Shown piece after piece: positions 54,859 to 64,000 of a stretch of 64,000 nt of DNA. The notes beneath the pieces were generated by a model. That model was not told where the DNA came from, did no database searches, and saw only the letters and a list, made by a program, of their open reading frames with translations. The stretch lies in the NCBI GenBank assembly GCA_036365145.1, contig JAEOAD010000048.1:14737501-14801500 (forward strand), given 5' to 3'. The DNA is from Orientallactaga sibirica. Taxonomy: Eukaryota > Chordata > Mammalia > Rodentia > Dipodidae. The stretch's first letter is position 1, and each line of letters begins with the position of its first letter. The position numbers and the translations under genes were made by a program.

Positions 54859-55950
54859 CCCTACAATCTTGGGGCAAAAAGCTATCCAGTGATTTTCATA
54901 TAGTGAGTTCTCCAAAATGACACCATCTCCCAACATTTGGTTATAATCCCTACCAATACCATCTGACCATAAATATACTAAATCAAGAGAGTCCTGACTT
55001 TTTATTTTAAAGTGTTGTCATACTATAGCTTGAATGAGAACATTTTACTATAGCTATCCCACCAAACCCAACTGATAACTGCTTTCTACAAATGTGTAAA
55101 AAAGGTTTTATAACACATGAAAGTATTTTCTGATAAGGCTTTTTACACAAATTTAATATAATTGCTGTTTCTGTTGTCATAGTATTTGAAATAAATTGTA
55201 ATTTTTAAAGTAAAATCAGTATTTCACATCCAGATGGCCTAACTAAAAGCAGAAGACCAAACAAAAGAAGACACCTTTAAATAGAGGATGAATGTAAGCA
55301 GCACAGTAACAAACAGTACAACTATGAGAATGCTTTAATTACATAGAAAGATATTGGTTAATATTGATTGAGAAAAAGAATAAAAGACAAAGCAAGATAT
55401 CTTATTTCAAAAATGAAAAGAAGAAAGTCATCTCATAGTAGAGAGGAATGAGAAAGTGCTAGTATTCTTATGTACTGGTCCAGGTTTCTAAAAACATTGA
55501 AAACGCTTTAATTCATGATACCTTCCATGGCATATAGCCTCTCATAATGAGCTCACACTGTTTTACCTACCTTCATACATCAACAGCATGATTCCTTCTA
55601 CTCCAATGATCTGATGACTTAACACCTTCATTTACACAGAACTGACATACAATAAGCTTCACATATTTTGATAACTCTGAAACTAAGTATACAATCACAC
55701 AACCACTATATAAATCAACTGAATGAATATATACCATCATGTTAAGCCTTCATGGCCCTCTCTTAAAACTCAGAACCCTTCTTCTACCCTAACCAGCAGC
55801 TTTCTACCGTCTTGTCTCCAAAAAATTGTTAATAAACTTTCTGTCACAACAGAATAGCATGACTCTTGTAAGATGTATAAATGAATTATATATGTATAAT
55901 TTTTTGGTTGAATTCATTTAGCATTGGATTAATCTACATCAGTGCTTCTA
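54859..55950. other. Intron, no feature recognised
   Basis: 1.1 kb of unique AT-rich sequence. Confidence 0.5.
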
Positions 55951-55964
55951 TGATATTTGTTTTT

Positions 55965-56159
55965 AAATATATTTTATTTATTTGAGAGACCGGGGGTGGG
56001 GGAGGGAAGATGGGCCGCCAGGACCTTCAACCACTGCAAATGACCTCCAGATGCATGCGCCCCCTTGTACATCTGGCTTACATGGGTCCTGGAGAATTGA
56101 ACCAGGATCCATTGGCTTTGCAGGCAAATGCCTTAATGGCTAAGCCATTTCTCCAGCCC
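55965..56159 (-). repeat. B2-like SINE
   Basis: Reverse; TGATATTTGTTTTT duplicated at 55951-55964 and 56160-56173. Confidence 0.96.
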
Positions 56160-56940
56160 TGATATTTGTTTTTTAAAGTTGCAGAATTATTTATATCAAC
56201 ATACCATATCACAATTTCTTTGTCCTTTTATCCACTGGACATTCAGACTGTTACAGTTTTCAGTTATTATAAGTAAGATGCACCTAAACAATCATGTGTA
56301 ATTCTTTGTATGCACATATTTCATTAGACAGCAGTGAATTGTCTGGGCACATGGTATATATTTATATATAAACTTTTGTAGGAAACTGGTCAACATTGTT
56401 CCAGGTAACCCTCTTTACATATGCGTTGGACATGAGACCAAGGTGCTTCGTGTCTTTGGAACATCTGCTGTAGTTGTTTTCATTTTAGATAGTCCAGTTG
56501 GTACATAATGCTATCTTGTACTCTAAACTTAACACGTCCCATTCATTCTCTCTCTCCCTTTGTGAAGTGTCTATTCATCTTCTGACCAGTTTAACTGAGC
56601 ATGCAATTTTGAGAGAATGTATTCTGGATGAAAGTCACATATATAGTTCACCAATATTTTCTTGCAGGCTAGGATTTGTCCTCATTCTCTTTCCAAAAGC
56701 CCAAGTGCTTTCTTATAGGACATGAGTCTAAGAAACATTTTCCTAATCTAACTAGCAGATATTTACTTTCTGTAAGTTAAAGTATTATACCTAAGTCTAT
56801 GGTCCATAGGGAGCTTTCATTTTTTAAATTTTGTGTGTTTGAGAAAGAGAGAGAATGAATGAGAATATGAACCACACTCGATCCCTTCAGTTTTTAAGAT
56901 TGAAACTATTACTGCAGATTTAGGAATCTTTCATTTTTTA

Positions 56941-57425
56941 AGCTGTGTGTGTTTGTGTGAGACTGCAGATGTGTTCATGTTGAGGCCAGAGGGCCACCTC
57001 CAATTTCAATTCCTCAGTAACACAATCCATCTTATTTTTAATCCTTCCTTCTTTTGTTCCTTTAAGGTAAGGTCTCATTGGCCTAGAACTCGCCAATCAG
57101 GCTACACTATCTGGCCAGCCAGTCCCAAGGATCCACCTGCCTTCACCTCCCCAGCTCTGGGATCACAAGGACACACCACAATGCCCAGGTTTTTTTTTTT
57201 TTTTTTTTTTTTGGTTTTTCGAGGTAGGGTCTCACTCTGGCCCAGGCTGACCTGGAATTAACTATGTAGTCTCAGGGTGGCCTTAAACTCACGGCAATCC
57301 TCCTACCTCTGCCTCCCGAGTGCTGGGATTAAAGGCGTGCACCACCATGCCCGGCTAATGCCCAGCTTTTTTAAGTAGGTTTGGACACTGAACTCATGTC
57401 CTCACATTTGTGAGGTATGGGATTT
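56941..57425 (-). repeat. B4-like composite SINE, split by B1
   Basis: Reverse: TTCATGTTGAGGCCAGAGGG, CACCTCCCCAGCTCTGGGAT before the B1, and AGCTTTTTTAAGTAGGTTTG after it. Confidence 0.75.
57189..57356 (-). repeat. B1-like SINE, near consensus, nested
   Basis: Reverse; T-run of about 22, TTTTTCGAGGTAGGGTCTCA to CACCATGCCCGGCT; AATGCCCAG duplicated at 57180-57188 and 57357-57365. Confidence 0.96.
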
Positions 57426-57561
57426 ACAAACTACACTATCTCCTTATCTCAATTTTTACTAATATATGTATTATTTAGTGCTATAAATTCCCCTATTGTT
57501 ACTTAGTGGCATCCCATAACTTTTGATGTTTACATTTTTATTCAATTTAAAATACTATCCA

Positions 57562-57776
57562 ATTTTTTAATGGAAAGGAGGGAGGCAGGGAGAGAGAAAG
57601 AGAGAGAGAGAGAATATTGGTGCACCGGCCACTGCAATCCAACTCCAGACACGTGTACTCCCTTGTGCACATGTGTGACAGTGGATGCTTGCATCCCTGT
57701 GTGTTTGGCTTATGTGGGACGTGGACAGTTGAACATGAGTCTTAGGCTTTGCAAGCAAGCCACCTCTCTAGCCCCA
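57562..57776 (-). repeat. B2-like SINE, long-variant type
   Basis: Reverse; extra segment GTGTGACAGTGGATGCTTGC; head CAAGCCACCTCTCTAGCCC. Confidence 0.85.
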
Positions 57777-58094
57777 ATCTTAATTTATATCTCTATTTTA
57801 ATCCCTAAGTAACTTTAAAAATTTTTCTAAATACATCAAGAGTCTAAAAAAATCTTTGTGTTGTTGAATTCGATTTTGTGATCAAAGTATATAATATACG
57901 ACTTAAGTCAGTATTTGATGAACAAGAATTAGTCTGTCTTGGACTGTGAGGTCATGTATTTATCTGGCTGCTGAGCAGTGTGTTCTATATAAATGCCAAT
58001 CACATGTTCATTTTTTAGAGTTCTCACATCTCGCATCTCCTTGTTGACTTTTCTTTCTTTCCTTTCTTTCTTTTTTCTTTTTCCAGAAATGTTT

Positions 58095-58283
58095 GGGCTG
58101 GAGAAATGGCTTAGTGATTAAGGCACTTGCCTGCAAAGCCAAAGGATCCCAGTTCAATTCCCCAGGACCCACATGAAGCCAGATTCACAAGGTGGCATAG
58201 GCATCTAGAGTTTCTTTGCAGTGGCTGAAGGCCCTAGCACACCCATTGTCTCTCTGCCTTTCTCTCTCCCCCACCCTCTCAAA
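58095..58283 (+). repeat. B2-like SINE
   Basis: GGGCTGGAGAAATGGCTTAG head; its A-rich tail is interrupted by a reverse B1. Confidence 0.94.
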
Positions 58284-58441
58284 TTTTTTTTGTTTGTTTG
58301 TTTTTTGAGGTAGGGTCTCACTCTGGCCCAGGCTGACCTGGAATTAACTATGTAGTCTCAGGGTGGCCTTGAACTCAAGGGGATCCTCCTACCTCTGCCT
58401 CCTGAGTGCTGGGATTAAAGGCATGCGCCACCACGCCCGGC
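58284..58441 (-). repeat. B1-like SINE, near consensus
   Basis: Reverse, TTTTTTGAGGTAGGGTCTCA to CACCACGCCCGGCC, inserted in the tail of the B2-like copy. Confidence 0.95.
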
Positions 58442-58477
58442 CAAAAACAAATATTTTAAAAAAATGTTCTCTCCCAG

Positions 58478-58622
58478 GTTTTTTTTCAAGGGAGGGTTTT
58501 GCTCTAGCCCAGACTAATTTGGAATGCACTATGTAGTTTCATAGTGGCCTCAAACTTATGACAATCCTCCTACCTCTGCCTCCCAAGTACTGGGATTAAA
58601 GGCATGAGCCACGATGTCTGGG
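58478..58622 (-). repeat. B1-like SINE, older
   Basis: Reverse; GCTCTAGCCCAGACTAATTT, GAGCCACGATGTCTGGGGC. Confidence 0.9.
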
Positions 58623-58639
58623 GCTTTTCTTTCATTTTT

Positions 58640-58880
58640 TCTTTATTTTTTGGATATTATTTATTTGCAAACAAATGGAAACAGAGAGAAGAGACATATA
58701 CATACACACACACAGAGAGAATGAATGAGAATGGGAGTGGCAGAGCCTCTAGCTGCTGCAAACAAACTCCAGATGCATGTGCCACATTGTGCATCTGACT
58801 TTAGGTGGGTACTAGAAAATCAAACCTGGGTCATTAGGCTTTGCAGGCAAGTGCCTTAACCACTGGGCCATCTCTCAGCC
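58640..58880 (-). repeat. B2-like SINE
   Basis: Reverse; CAAACCTGGGTCATTAGGCT, CACTGGGCCATCTCTCAGCC. Confidence 0.92.
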
Positions 58881-58949
58881 CTTTTTTCCTTTCTTAAAAT
58901 GTCTGTCATCATTTATTTCTCCTTGTCTTTTATTTTAAATATATCTATT

Positions 58950-59130
58950 AGGGCTGGAGAGATGGCTTAGCGGTTAAGCACTTGCCTGTGAAGCCTAAGG
59001 AACCAGGTACAAGGCAGCTGCATGCATCTGGAGTTTGCTGGCAATGGCTGGAGACCCTGGTGCACCCATTCTCTCTCTCTGCCTCTTTTTCTGTCTGTCA
59101 CTCTCAAATAAATAAGATTTTTTAAAAAAA
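58950..59130 (+). repeat. B2-like SINE, internally deleted
   Basis: AGGGCTGGAGAGATGGCTTA head; B-box half lost (CCAGGTACAAGGCAGCTGCA). Confidence 0.93.
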
Positions 59131-59142
59131 CATTAAAAAATA

Positions 59143-59164
59143 TATGTGTGTGTGTGTGTGTGTG

Positions 59165-59201
<37 letters not shown>
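59143..59201. repeat. (TG)n(CA)n self-complementary microsatellite
   Basis: TG repeat, GTATAC centre, then CA repeat: the two arms are complementary and could extrude a cruciform. Confidence 0.95.
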
Positions 59202-59202
<1 letters not shown>

Positions 59203-59204
59203 TT

Positions 59205-59390
59205 GCAAGCTGAGAGAGATAGGAAGAGAGACAGAAGAGAATGGGTGTGCCAGGACCTCTAGCCATTGCCAACTAACATCAGATGCATGCAGCACTGTGA
59301 ATCTGGATTTATGTACACACTGGGGAATGAAACCAGGGTCCTTAGGCTTTGCAGACAAGCACGTTAAATGTCAAGCCATCTCTCCAGCCC
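59205..59390 (-). repeat. B2-like SINE
   Basis: Reverse; GTGCCAGGACCTCTAGCCAT, TCAAGCCATCTCTCCAGCCC. Confidence 0.92.
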
Positions 59391-59917
59391 CTCTCTATAA
59401 TTTTCTATGAGCCTTTTGCTTCATATACATTGAAGCCACTATTAATTAAATGAACATTTAAGAAAGGAAGGTCCATCCTCTCTTGGTGCTATACTCTTTA
59501 TTCCTGACTTTTTTCCTGGATTTTCTACTTGGAAGTCTAGTTTGCTCCACAGAATACATGAGCATTCCAGTTTTCATTAGTATAACTCCTAACATCCCTG
59601 TCTAAAGTGAGTTAGTTGTTAGCATCTTAGAGTTTAATCATGCACGTTTTTTATCTAGTTACTATCAATGTGATGTTTGGACAATGTACATTTAATATCA
59701 ATGAGTGAGTTTAAATTCATTATCTTGTTTTTTTGTTCCATCTGATCAATCTCTAAGTAACCCATCATTTTTATGATTTCATTTTACCTCTTGCCTTAAT
59801 AGATAAAACTCTGTTCATTATAATTGTTGCTTTAGGTTATAAAATACCTATCTTTAGCTCCTATCACCAACTGTCTTAAACCTGTTCGGTGAGCCATAAC
59901 AAAACACCAAATACTGA

Positions 59918-60060
59918 GCTAGTGAGAGAGCTTAGCAGTTAAGGCGCTTGCCTGCAAAGCCAAAGGACCCAGGTTCAATTCCCCAGGACCCATGTAAGTC
60001 AGTTCATTTGCAGAGGCTGGGGCCCTGGGCTGTCTCTCTCTCAAATAGTTATACTTTTAA
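59918..60060 (+). repeat. B2-like SINE, internally deleted
   Basis: GAGCTAGTGAGAGAGCTTAG head, CAGGTTCAATTCCCCAGGAC; the GATGCACAAGG block is missing. Confidence 0.9.
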
Positions 60061-60340
60061 AAAAAAACAAATATTAAACAATCAAAATCCATGTTATAAA
60101 CTAGAAGTCCACGATCAAGGTGGTAGCAGCAGTGATTTTTCTTGATGCTCTAACTCCTAGACAGGTACTTCTGCACTGTATCCCTCACATCCCAGTATGT
60201 CTGTCTTTCATTAAGGACAGCAGTTAGACTGGCTTAGGGTCCCATCCTTATGACCTTACTTAACCTCTCTATACAGGTCTCATTGCCAAATGTAGTCACA
60301 TGACAGTGGGGGAACATGGCTTCAACATATATGAATGGAT

Positions 60341-60500
60341 AGGGGACCTAAGAGATGCACAAGGTGGTGCATGCATCAGGAATTCATTTGAAGTATCTGG
60401 AATTCATCTGAAGCAGCTGGAGGCCCTGGAGCACCCATTCTCTGTCTCTTTTCTCTCTCTCTCTGCTTGAAAATAAATAAGTAACATTAAAAAAAAAAAC
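60341..60500 (+). repeat. B2-like SINE, 5'-truncated, with 20-bp duplication
   Basis: Starts at GAGATGCACAAGGTGGTGCA; adjacent 20-bp units 60381-60400 and 60401-60420 are near-identical. Confidence 0.88.
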
Positions 60501-60534
60501 ACTTGCTCATTAGTTCTCTAGTTTTGTTTTTGGG

Positions 60535-60699
60535 TTTTTGTTTTGTTTTTTTTGTTTTTTGTTTTTCCAGGTAGGGTCTCGCTCTAGCTCAGGCTGACCT
60601 GGAACTCACTATGTAGTCTCAGGGTGGCCTTGAATTCATGGCAATCCTGCCTCAGCCTCCTAAATGCTGGGATTAAAGGCGTGTGCCACCATGCCTGGC
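60535..60699 (-). repeat. B1-like SINE
   Basis: Reverse; (GTTTTT)n, TCTCGCTCTAGCTCAGGCTG; AGTTCT(C/A)(T/C)AGTTTTT on both sides. Confidence 0.95.
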
Positions 60700-61316
60700 A
60701 GTTCTACAGTTTTTATACCCATTTGTCTCTCTTGAGCAACTCCAATTATAAGCTCACAATCACAACCTCACAATTTTTCTCTATTTTGGTCTTTTGGGCA
60801 GTTTTCATTATTATGCCTTTAAATTCATTACTCTTCTGAAAAATTTAATCTGTCACTATTTCCATGCAATCTATTCTTCATTTTAAGACACTGTATAGTT
60901 TTAAACTGTAGACGTATAATTTAATGTATCTTCCGTATTTATAGCAAATGTTTAACCATTCCTCTAGCTTTCTGAATATATTTCAGCATCACTTCTGGCT
61001 AAGTTTTGACTGGCTGCATCTTCTCTGAACAGGTCTTACTTTCCTAATCTATTTCACAAAACATTTCTCAAGTTCAACTACTTGTTACTGTCAGCACCTA
61101 CCATCTCCACCTGGGGTTACTGTAACAATGCCTTAACTGATTAACATGACTTCAGTTTTTCTCAGTTCAATTCTCAATTCCAATCTGGAAAGGAAGGCAA
61201 TGAGAGCAGAAAAGTGAAAAGCAAAGAGAAAGATATGCAAGGGAAAGAGGGTATGCAGAAAGGAGCTTTGGGGACTTTGCAGGTTGAGATCTAATGACAC
61301 TATCCAGGCCAGTATA

Positions 61317-61389
61317 GCTGGTGGGGTCACTGAGAAGTAGAAAGAGCCTTGCCTAGCATTCACAGCTCTGGATTCAGTTCTCAGCATAG
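61317..61389 (+). repeat. ID-like SINE remnant
   Basis: GGTCACTGAGAAGTAGAAAG, CTTGCCTAGCATTCACAG, GGATTCAGTTCTCAGCA. Confidence 0.5.
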
Positions 61390-61430
61390 AGGGGGGAGGA
61401 AGGAAGAAGATATTACTATTAATCTTTATC

Positions 61431-61590
61431 ATTTTTTTTTTTTGGTTTGTTTTTCAAGGTAGGGTCTCATTCTAGCTCAGGCTGACCTGAAATTCACTAT
61501 GTAGTCTCAGAGTGGCCTCGAACTCACAGCGATCCTCCTACTTCTGCCTTCTGAGAGCTGGGATTAAAGGCATGCGCCACCATGCCTAGT
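61431..61590 (-). repeat. B1-like SINE
   Basis: Reverse; TTTTCAAGGTAGGGTCTCAT to CACCATGCCTAG. Confidence 0.95.
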
Positions 61591-61593
61591 GTC

Positions 61594-61790
61594 TTTTTCT
61601 TTTTATTTCTTTGAGAGAGGAAGAGAAAGAGGCAGAGAGAATAGGTGCTCAGGGCTCCAGCCACTGCAAACAAATTCCAGATGCATGTGCCCCTTGCGCA
61701 TCTGGTTTACGTGGGTTCCGGGGAGTTGAACCTGGGTCCTTGGGCTTTGCAGGCAAATGCCTTAACTGCTAAGCCATTTCTCCAGCCCTC
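61594..61790 (-). repeat. B2-like SINE
   Basis: Reverse; GGTTTACGTGGGTTCCGGGG, TGCTAAGCCATTTCTCCAGC. Abuts the B1 copy. Confidence 0.94.
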
Positions 61791-61799
61791 CCCCCTTTT

Positions 61800-62552
61800 T
61801 TTTACAAAGCCAGAGACTCCAACCTTTTATCTACCCTATTTTTTCCCTTTTTTGAGGATGACAAAGGAGTGTTGAGATAAATGTTAAAAGGTTCATATCC
61901 AAAGCTGGCATATATTTGGGTGTGTCTGTGCCCTGAGAAGAATACAGAGTGGCGAATTACCTGGGAAGGTAACAGAAAGAATACTAATATTAACTGAGAA
62001 ATGTATGAATAGGAATATTGTTTGCCTTGCTAAAGTTATAAAAAGATGAGACTCAGGGACATTAAGAGCAACTTTATTCAGGGCAGTGTTATGCAGAGGA
62101 ATGCAGTCAGGTGGAAAGGAAAGTCAAATGGCTACAGAGCCTCCAAACTTTACACTTTACAAGAATTGCTTAACTTAGGGATGAAAGTCGTGTTTAACCC
62201 TGGCTTCTTTTAAATGATCTTAAGGGAAAGTATCATGCATCAACAGTAAGCAATCCATTACAATGGAGCAAGAAAAAAAATTATGATTAGCTAAGCATAA
62301 AATAATTCTCTGTATAATACAGCTTGAAAGTGTAAATTTACAAAGATACTTGTTAGCTCGTCTTTCACAAAGATTGCAGAAACTGCTGTTATTATAAGTA
62401 CTTCTAGAAACCTCCTGGTGTCAGTGGAGGCTTCTTGAGGGCAGTTTGATAATATGTGTCAAATTGCAAAAGAGCAATCCACACATAGAATTAAACCTCA
62501 GGAGAGAGTTAATACAAACAGAAAGGTTATGAAGCTTAGCCCAGCATTTATG
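61800..62552. other. Intron, unassigned sequence
   Basis: Not recognised. GACTCAGGGACATTAAGAGC and ACTTTATTCAGGGCAG could belong to an old LTR or DNA element, but no termini were seen. Confidence 0.4.
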
Positions 62553-62726
62553 ATTTTTGTTTGTGGTTTTTTTTTTGAGACTGAGTTTCCTGTAGCCTGA
62601 GCTGGTCTCAAACTTGTGGCATAGCTGAGGACGGTCTTGAAATCCTGATTCTTCAGATTCTTCCACTTCTACCACCCAAATTCCTGGGACTATAGGAATA
62701 TAATTATAGTACCGCCACATCTAGAC
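62553..62726 (-). repeat. Old B1/proto-B1 type SINE
   Basis: Reverse; contains the extra GCATAGCTGAGGACGGTCTT segment known from early B1 forms, GGGACTATAGGAATAT end. Confidence 0.65.
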
Positions 62727-63065
62727 TTTAAAAACTGTTTTTATTCATTCATACTGTTAAACTAACACCAGAAGCATGTACCGCTCTTTTTTTGTTGTTG
62801 TTGTTTTGTTTTTGTTTTTCGAGTTAAGGTCTCACTCTAGCTCAGGTTAATCTGTAATTCACTATGTACTCTCAGGGTTGGCCTCGAACTCATGGCAATC
62901 CTCCTTACCTGTGCCTCCCGAGTGCTGGGATTAAAGGTGTGCACCACCACACCCAGCTGCATGTGCCACTTGTGGCATCCAGCTTTACATGGGTGTGGGG
63001 ATTGAACTTGGGCTGACAGACTTTGCAAGAAAAGGCCTTTAACAGTTGAAACATTTGCCCAGTTC
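62727..63065 (-). repeat. B2-like SINE, split by B1
   Basis: Reverse parts 62727-62786 (AACACCAGAAGCATGTACCG) and 62958-63065 (GGCATCCAGCTTTACATGGG; GAAACATTTGCCCAG). Confidence 0.82.
62787..62957 (-). repeat. B1-like SINE, nested
   Basis: Reverse; (GTT)n tail, TTTCGAGTTAAGGTCTCACT to CACCACACCCAGCT; GCATGT(A/G)CC(G/A)CT on both sides. Confidence 0.93.
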
Positions 63066-63103
63066 TGTGTTCTTGTTTATTATCATTTTTTAAAGGGGGG
63101 GGG

Positions 63104-63318
63104 TCCTAGAGAGATGGCTTAGCAGTTGAGGCACTTGCCTGCAAAGCCTAAGGACCCATGTTCGATTCTCCAGATCCCACATAAGCTAGATGCACAAAGG
63201 TAAGGCAAGCACATGGTCACACATGCCCACTAGGTGGCACAACCACCTGGAGAACAATTGCAGTGGCTGAGGCCCATTCTCTGTCTCTGTGTCTCTTGAA
63301 AAGAAAAAGAGGAAAACA
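63104..63318 (+). repeat. B2-like SINE, long-variant type
   Basis: TCCTAGAGAGATGGCTTAGC head; extra GGTCACACATGCCCACTAGG segment. Confidence 0.88.
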
Positions 63319-63319
63319 T

Positions 63320-63495
63320 CCCAGAACCCATGTAAGCCAGATGCACAAGGTGGCACATGCACCAGGAGTACGTTTGCAGTGGCTAGAGGCCCTGGTACAC
63401 CCATTCTCTCTCTCTCTTTCTCTCCCTCTCTCTCTCGATATATATATCTGCCTTTCTCAAATCAATAAGTAACTTTAAAAATTTTTTTAAAAATT
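63320..63495 (+). repeat. B2-like SINE, 5'-truncated
   Basis: Begins at CCCAGAACCCATGTAAGCCA; TCTC-rich end with GATATATATATC. Confidence 0.9.
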
Positions 63496-63498
63496 ACA

Positions 63499-63708
63499 TG
63501 GGGCTGGAGAGATGATTCAGCTATTGAAGTGCTTGTTTGCAAAGCCTGACAGCCTGGGTTCAAATCCCCAGTACCCATGTAAATCCAGATGCACAAGGTA
63601 GTGCATATGTCTGGAGTTTGTTTGCAGTGGCAGGAAGTCTTAGTGCACCCATCCATCCCTTCTCCACTCTTTCTCTTGCTCAGCTAGAAAATAAAAACAC
63701 TTTTTAAA
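63499..63708 (+). repeat. B2-like SINE
   Basis: TGGGGCTGGAGAGATGATTC head, CTGGGTTCAAATCCCCAGTA B box. Third consecutive forward copy. Confidence 0.93.
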
Positions 63709-63711
63709 AAT

Positions 63712-64000
63712 CACACTCAGCAAACTCACACAATCACAGAAAGACAAATGCTACATGGTCTCATTCATCTAAGGTCCCTAACCTGGGCCAACTTGAGTTG
63801 CTGACATAGCTGATAGGCAACTCAAGGCCTAGACAATAAGGATGGAAGGATGGAGGACGGAGGAGAAGGCGGAGGAAACAATCACAAAACTAAATCCAAA
63901 ATTAACTGGTACCACAGAAACCTTTATCCTATAAAATATAGCCTTATAAGATACAACCCTCAACAGGAGTAAGGGGGGGCGCCTGAAAAGTAGCGCCCAT
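63712..64000 (+). mobile_element. L1-like 3'-end sequence, cut by window end
   Basis: AATCACAGAAAGACAAATGC and TACATGGTCTCATTCATCTA have the layout of an L1 3' end; GGGCGC (63977-63982) pairs with GCGCCC (63993-63998). Confidence 0.5.

Larger units (their letters stand above)
56174..61130 (-). mobile_element. Ancient LINE-1 ORF2 region, antisense, fragmented
   Basis: Non-SINE blocks follow, in order, the antisense of an old mammalian L1: 56180-56420 (CCACTGGACATTCAGACTGT; TTATTATAAGTAAGATGC), 56555-56720 (AAGTGTCTATTCATCTTCTG; TATTCTGGATG), 56790-56830 (CCTAAGTCTATGGTCCATAG), then 57450-57560 (GTGGCATCCCATAACTTTTG), 57930-58050 (GCTGCTGAGCAGTGTGTTCT; CATCTCCTTGTTGACTTTTC) and 59640-59800 (CAATGTACATTTAATATCAA; TTGTTCCATCTGATCAATC). 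Middle parts are deleted. No open frame remains. Confidence 0.72.

Noticed and set aside
56947..57261. 104-codon plus-strand frame ending in Phe run
   Set aside because: Runs through a reverse B4-like SINE into the T-tract of a nested B1.

Overview
The window is mammalian nuclear DNA from a rodent. It is AT-rich, intron-dominated and packed with SINEs. The tRNA-derived SINE (head GGGCTGGAGAGATGGCTTAG, B2-like) and the 7SL-derived SINE (head GCCGGGCGTGGTGG, B1-like) look like the lineage-specific forms of jerboas and relatives (Dipodoidea, e.g. Jaculus) rather than those of mouse or rat. That placement is recognition from memory and was not searched.

One protein-coding gene can be supported: PAN3, the adaptor subunit of the PAN2-PAN3 poly(A) deadenylase, on the minus strand. 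Seven consecutive internal exons are readable (52858-52711, 18768-18521, 15918-15814, 14745-14688, 7943-7782, 7560-7444, 7356-7255). All have GT-AG borders, compatible phases and an open frame, 940 coding nt in total. They encode a PAM2-like poly(A)-binding-protein motif, a Ser/Pro/Thr-rich linker, and the start of the pseudokinase domain. The N-terminal zinc-finger exons should lie beyond 64000 and the rest of the pseudokinase and C-terminal domain below position 1. No promoter, first exon or polyadenylation site of the gene is in view. No RNA gene, CRISPR array, operon or other coding gene was found.

The remaining sequence is intron. From 1 to 5700 there are two 3'-end L1 copies with SINEs nested around them. 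From 7000 to 19000 lie six of the exons, an old antisense L1 and serial SINE insertions. The 34-kb intron 18769-52710 holds dozens of SINEs, a target-site-duplicated L1 3' end, a five-repeat SINE insertion hotspot at 37.7-38.5 kb and two hAT-like DNA-transposon relics. From 52859 to 64000 the intron is dominated by a multi-kb ancient antisense L1 riddled with SINEs, and the window ends inside another L1-like 3' end.

I found no undescribed gene system. The most interesting material is retrotransposon stratigraphy (repeated use of one target site, nested elements, SINE subfamilies with diagnostic insertions) and a few splice details in PAN3.
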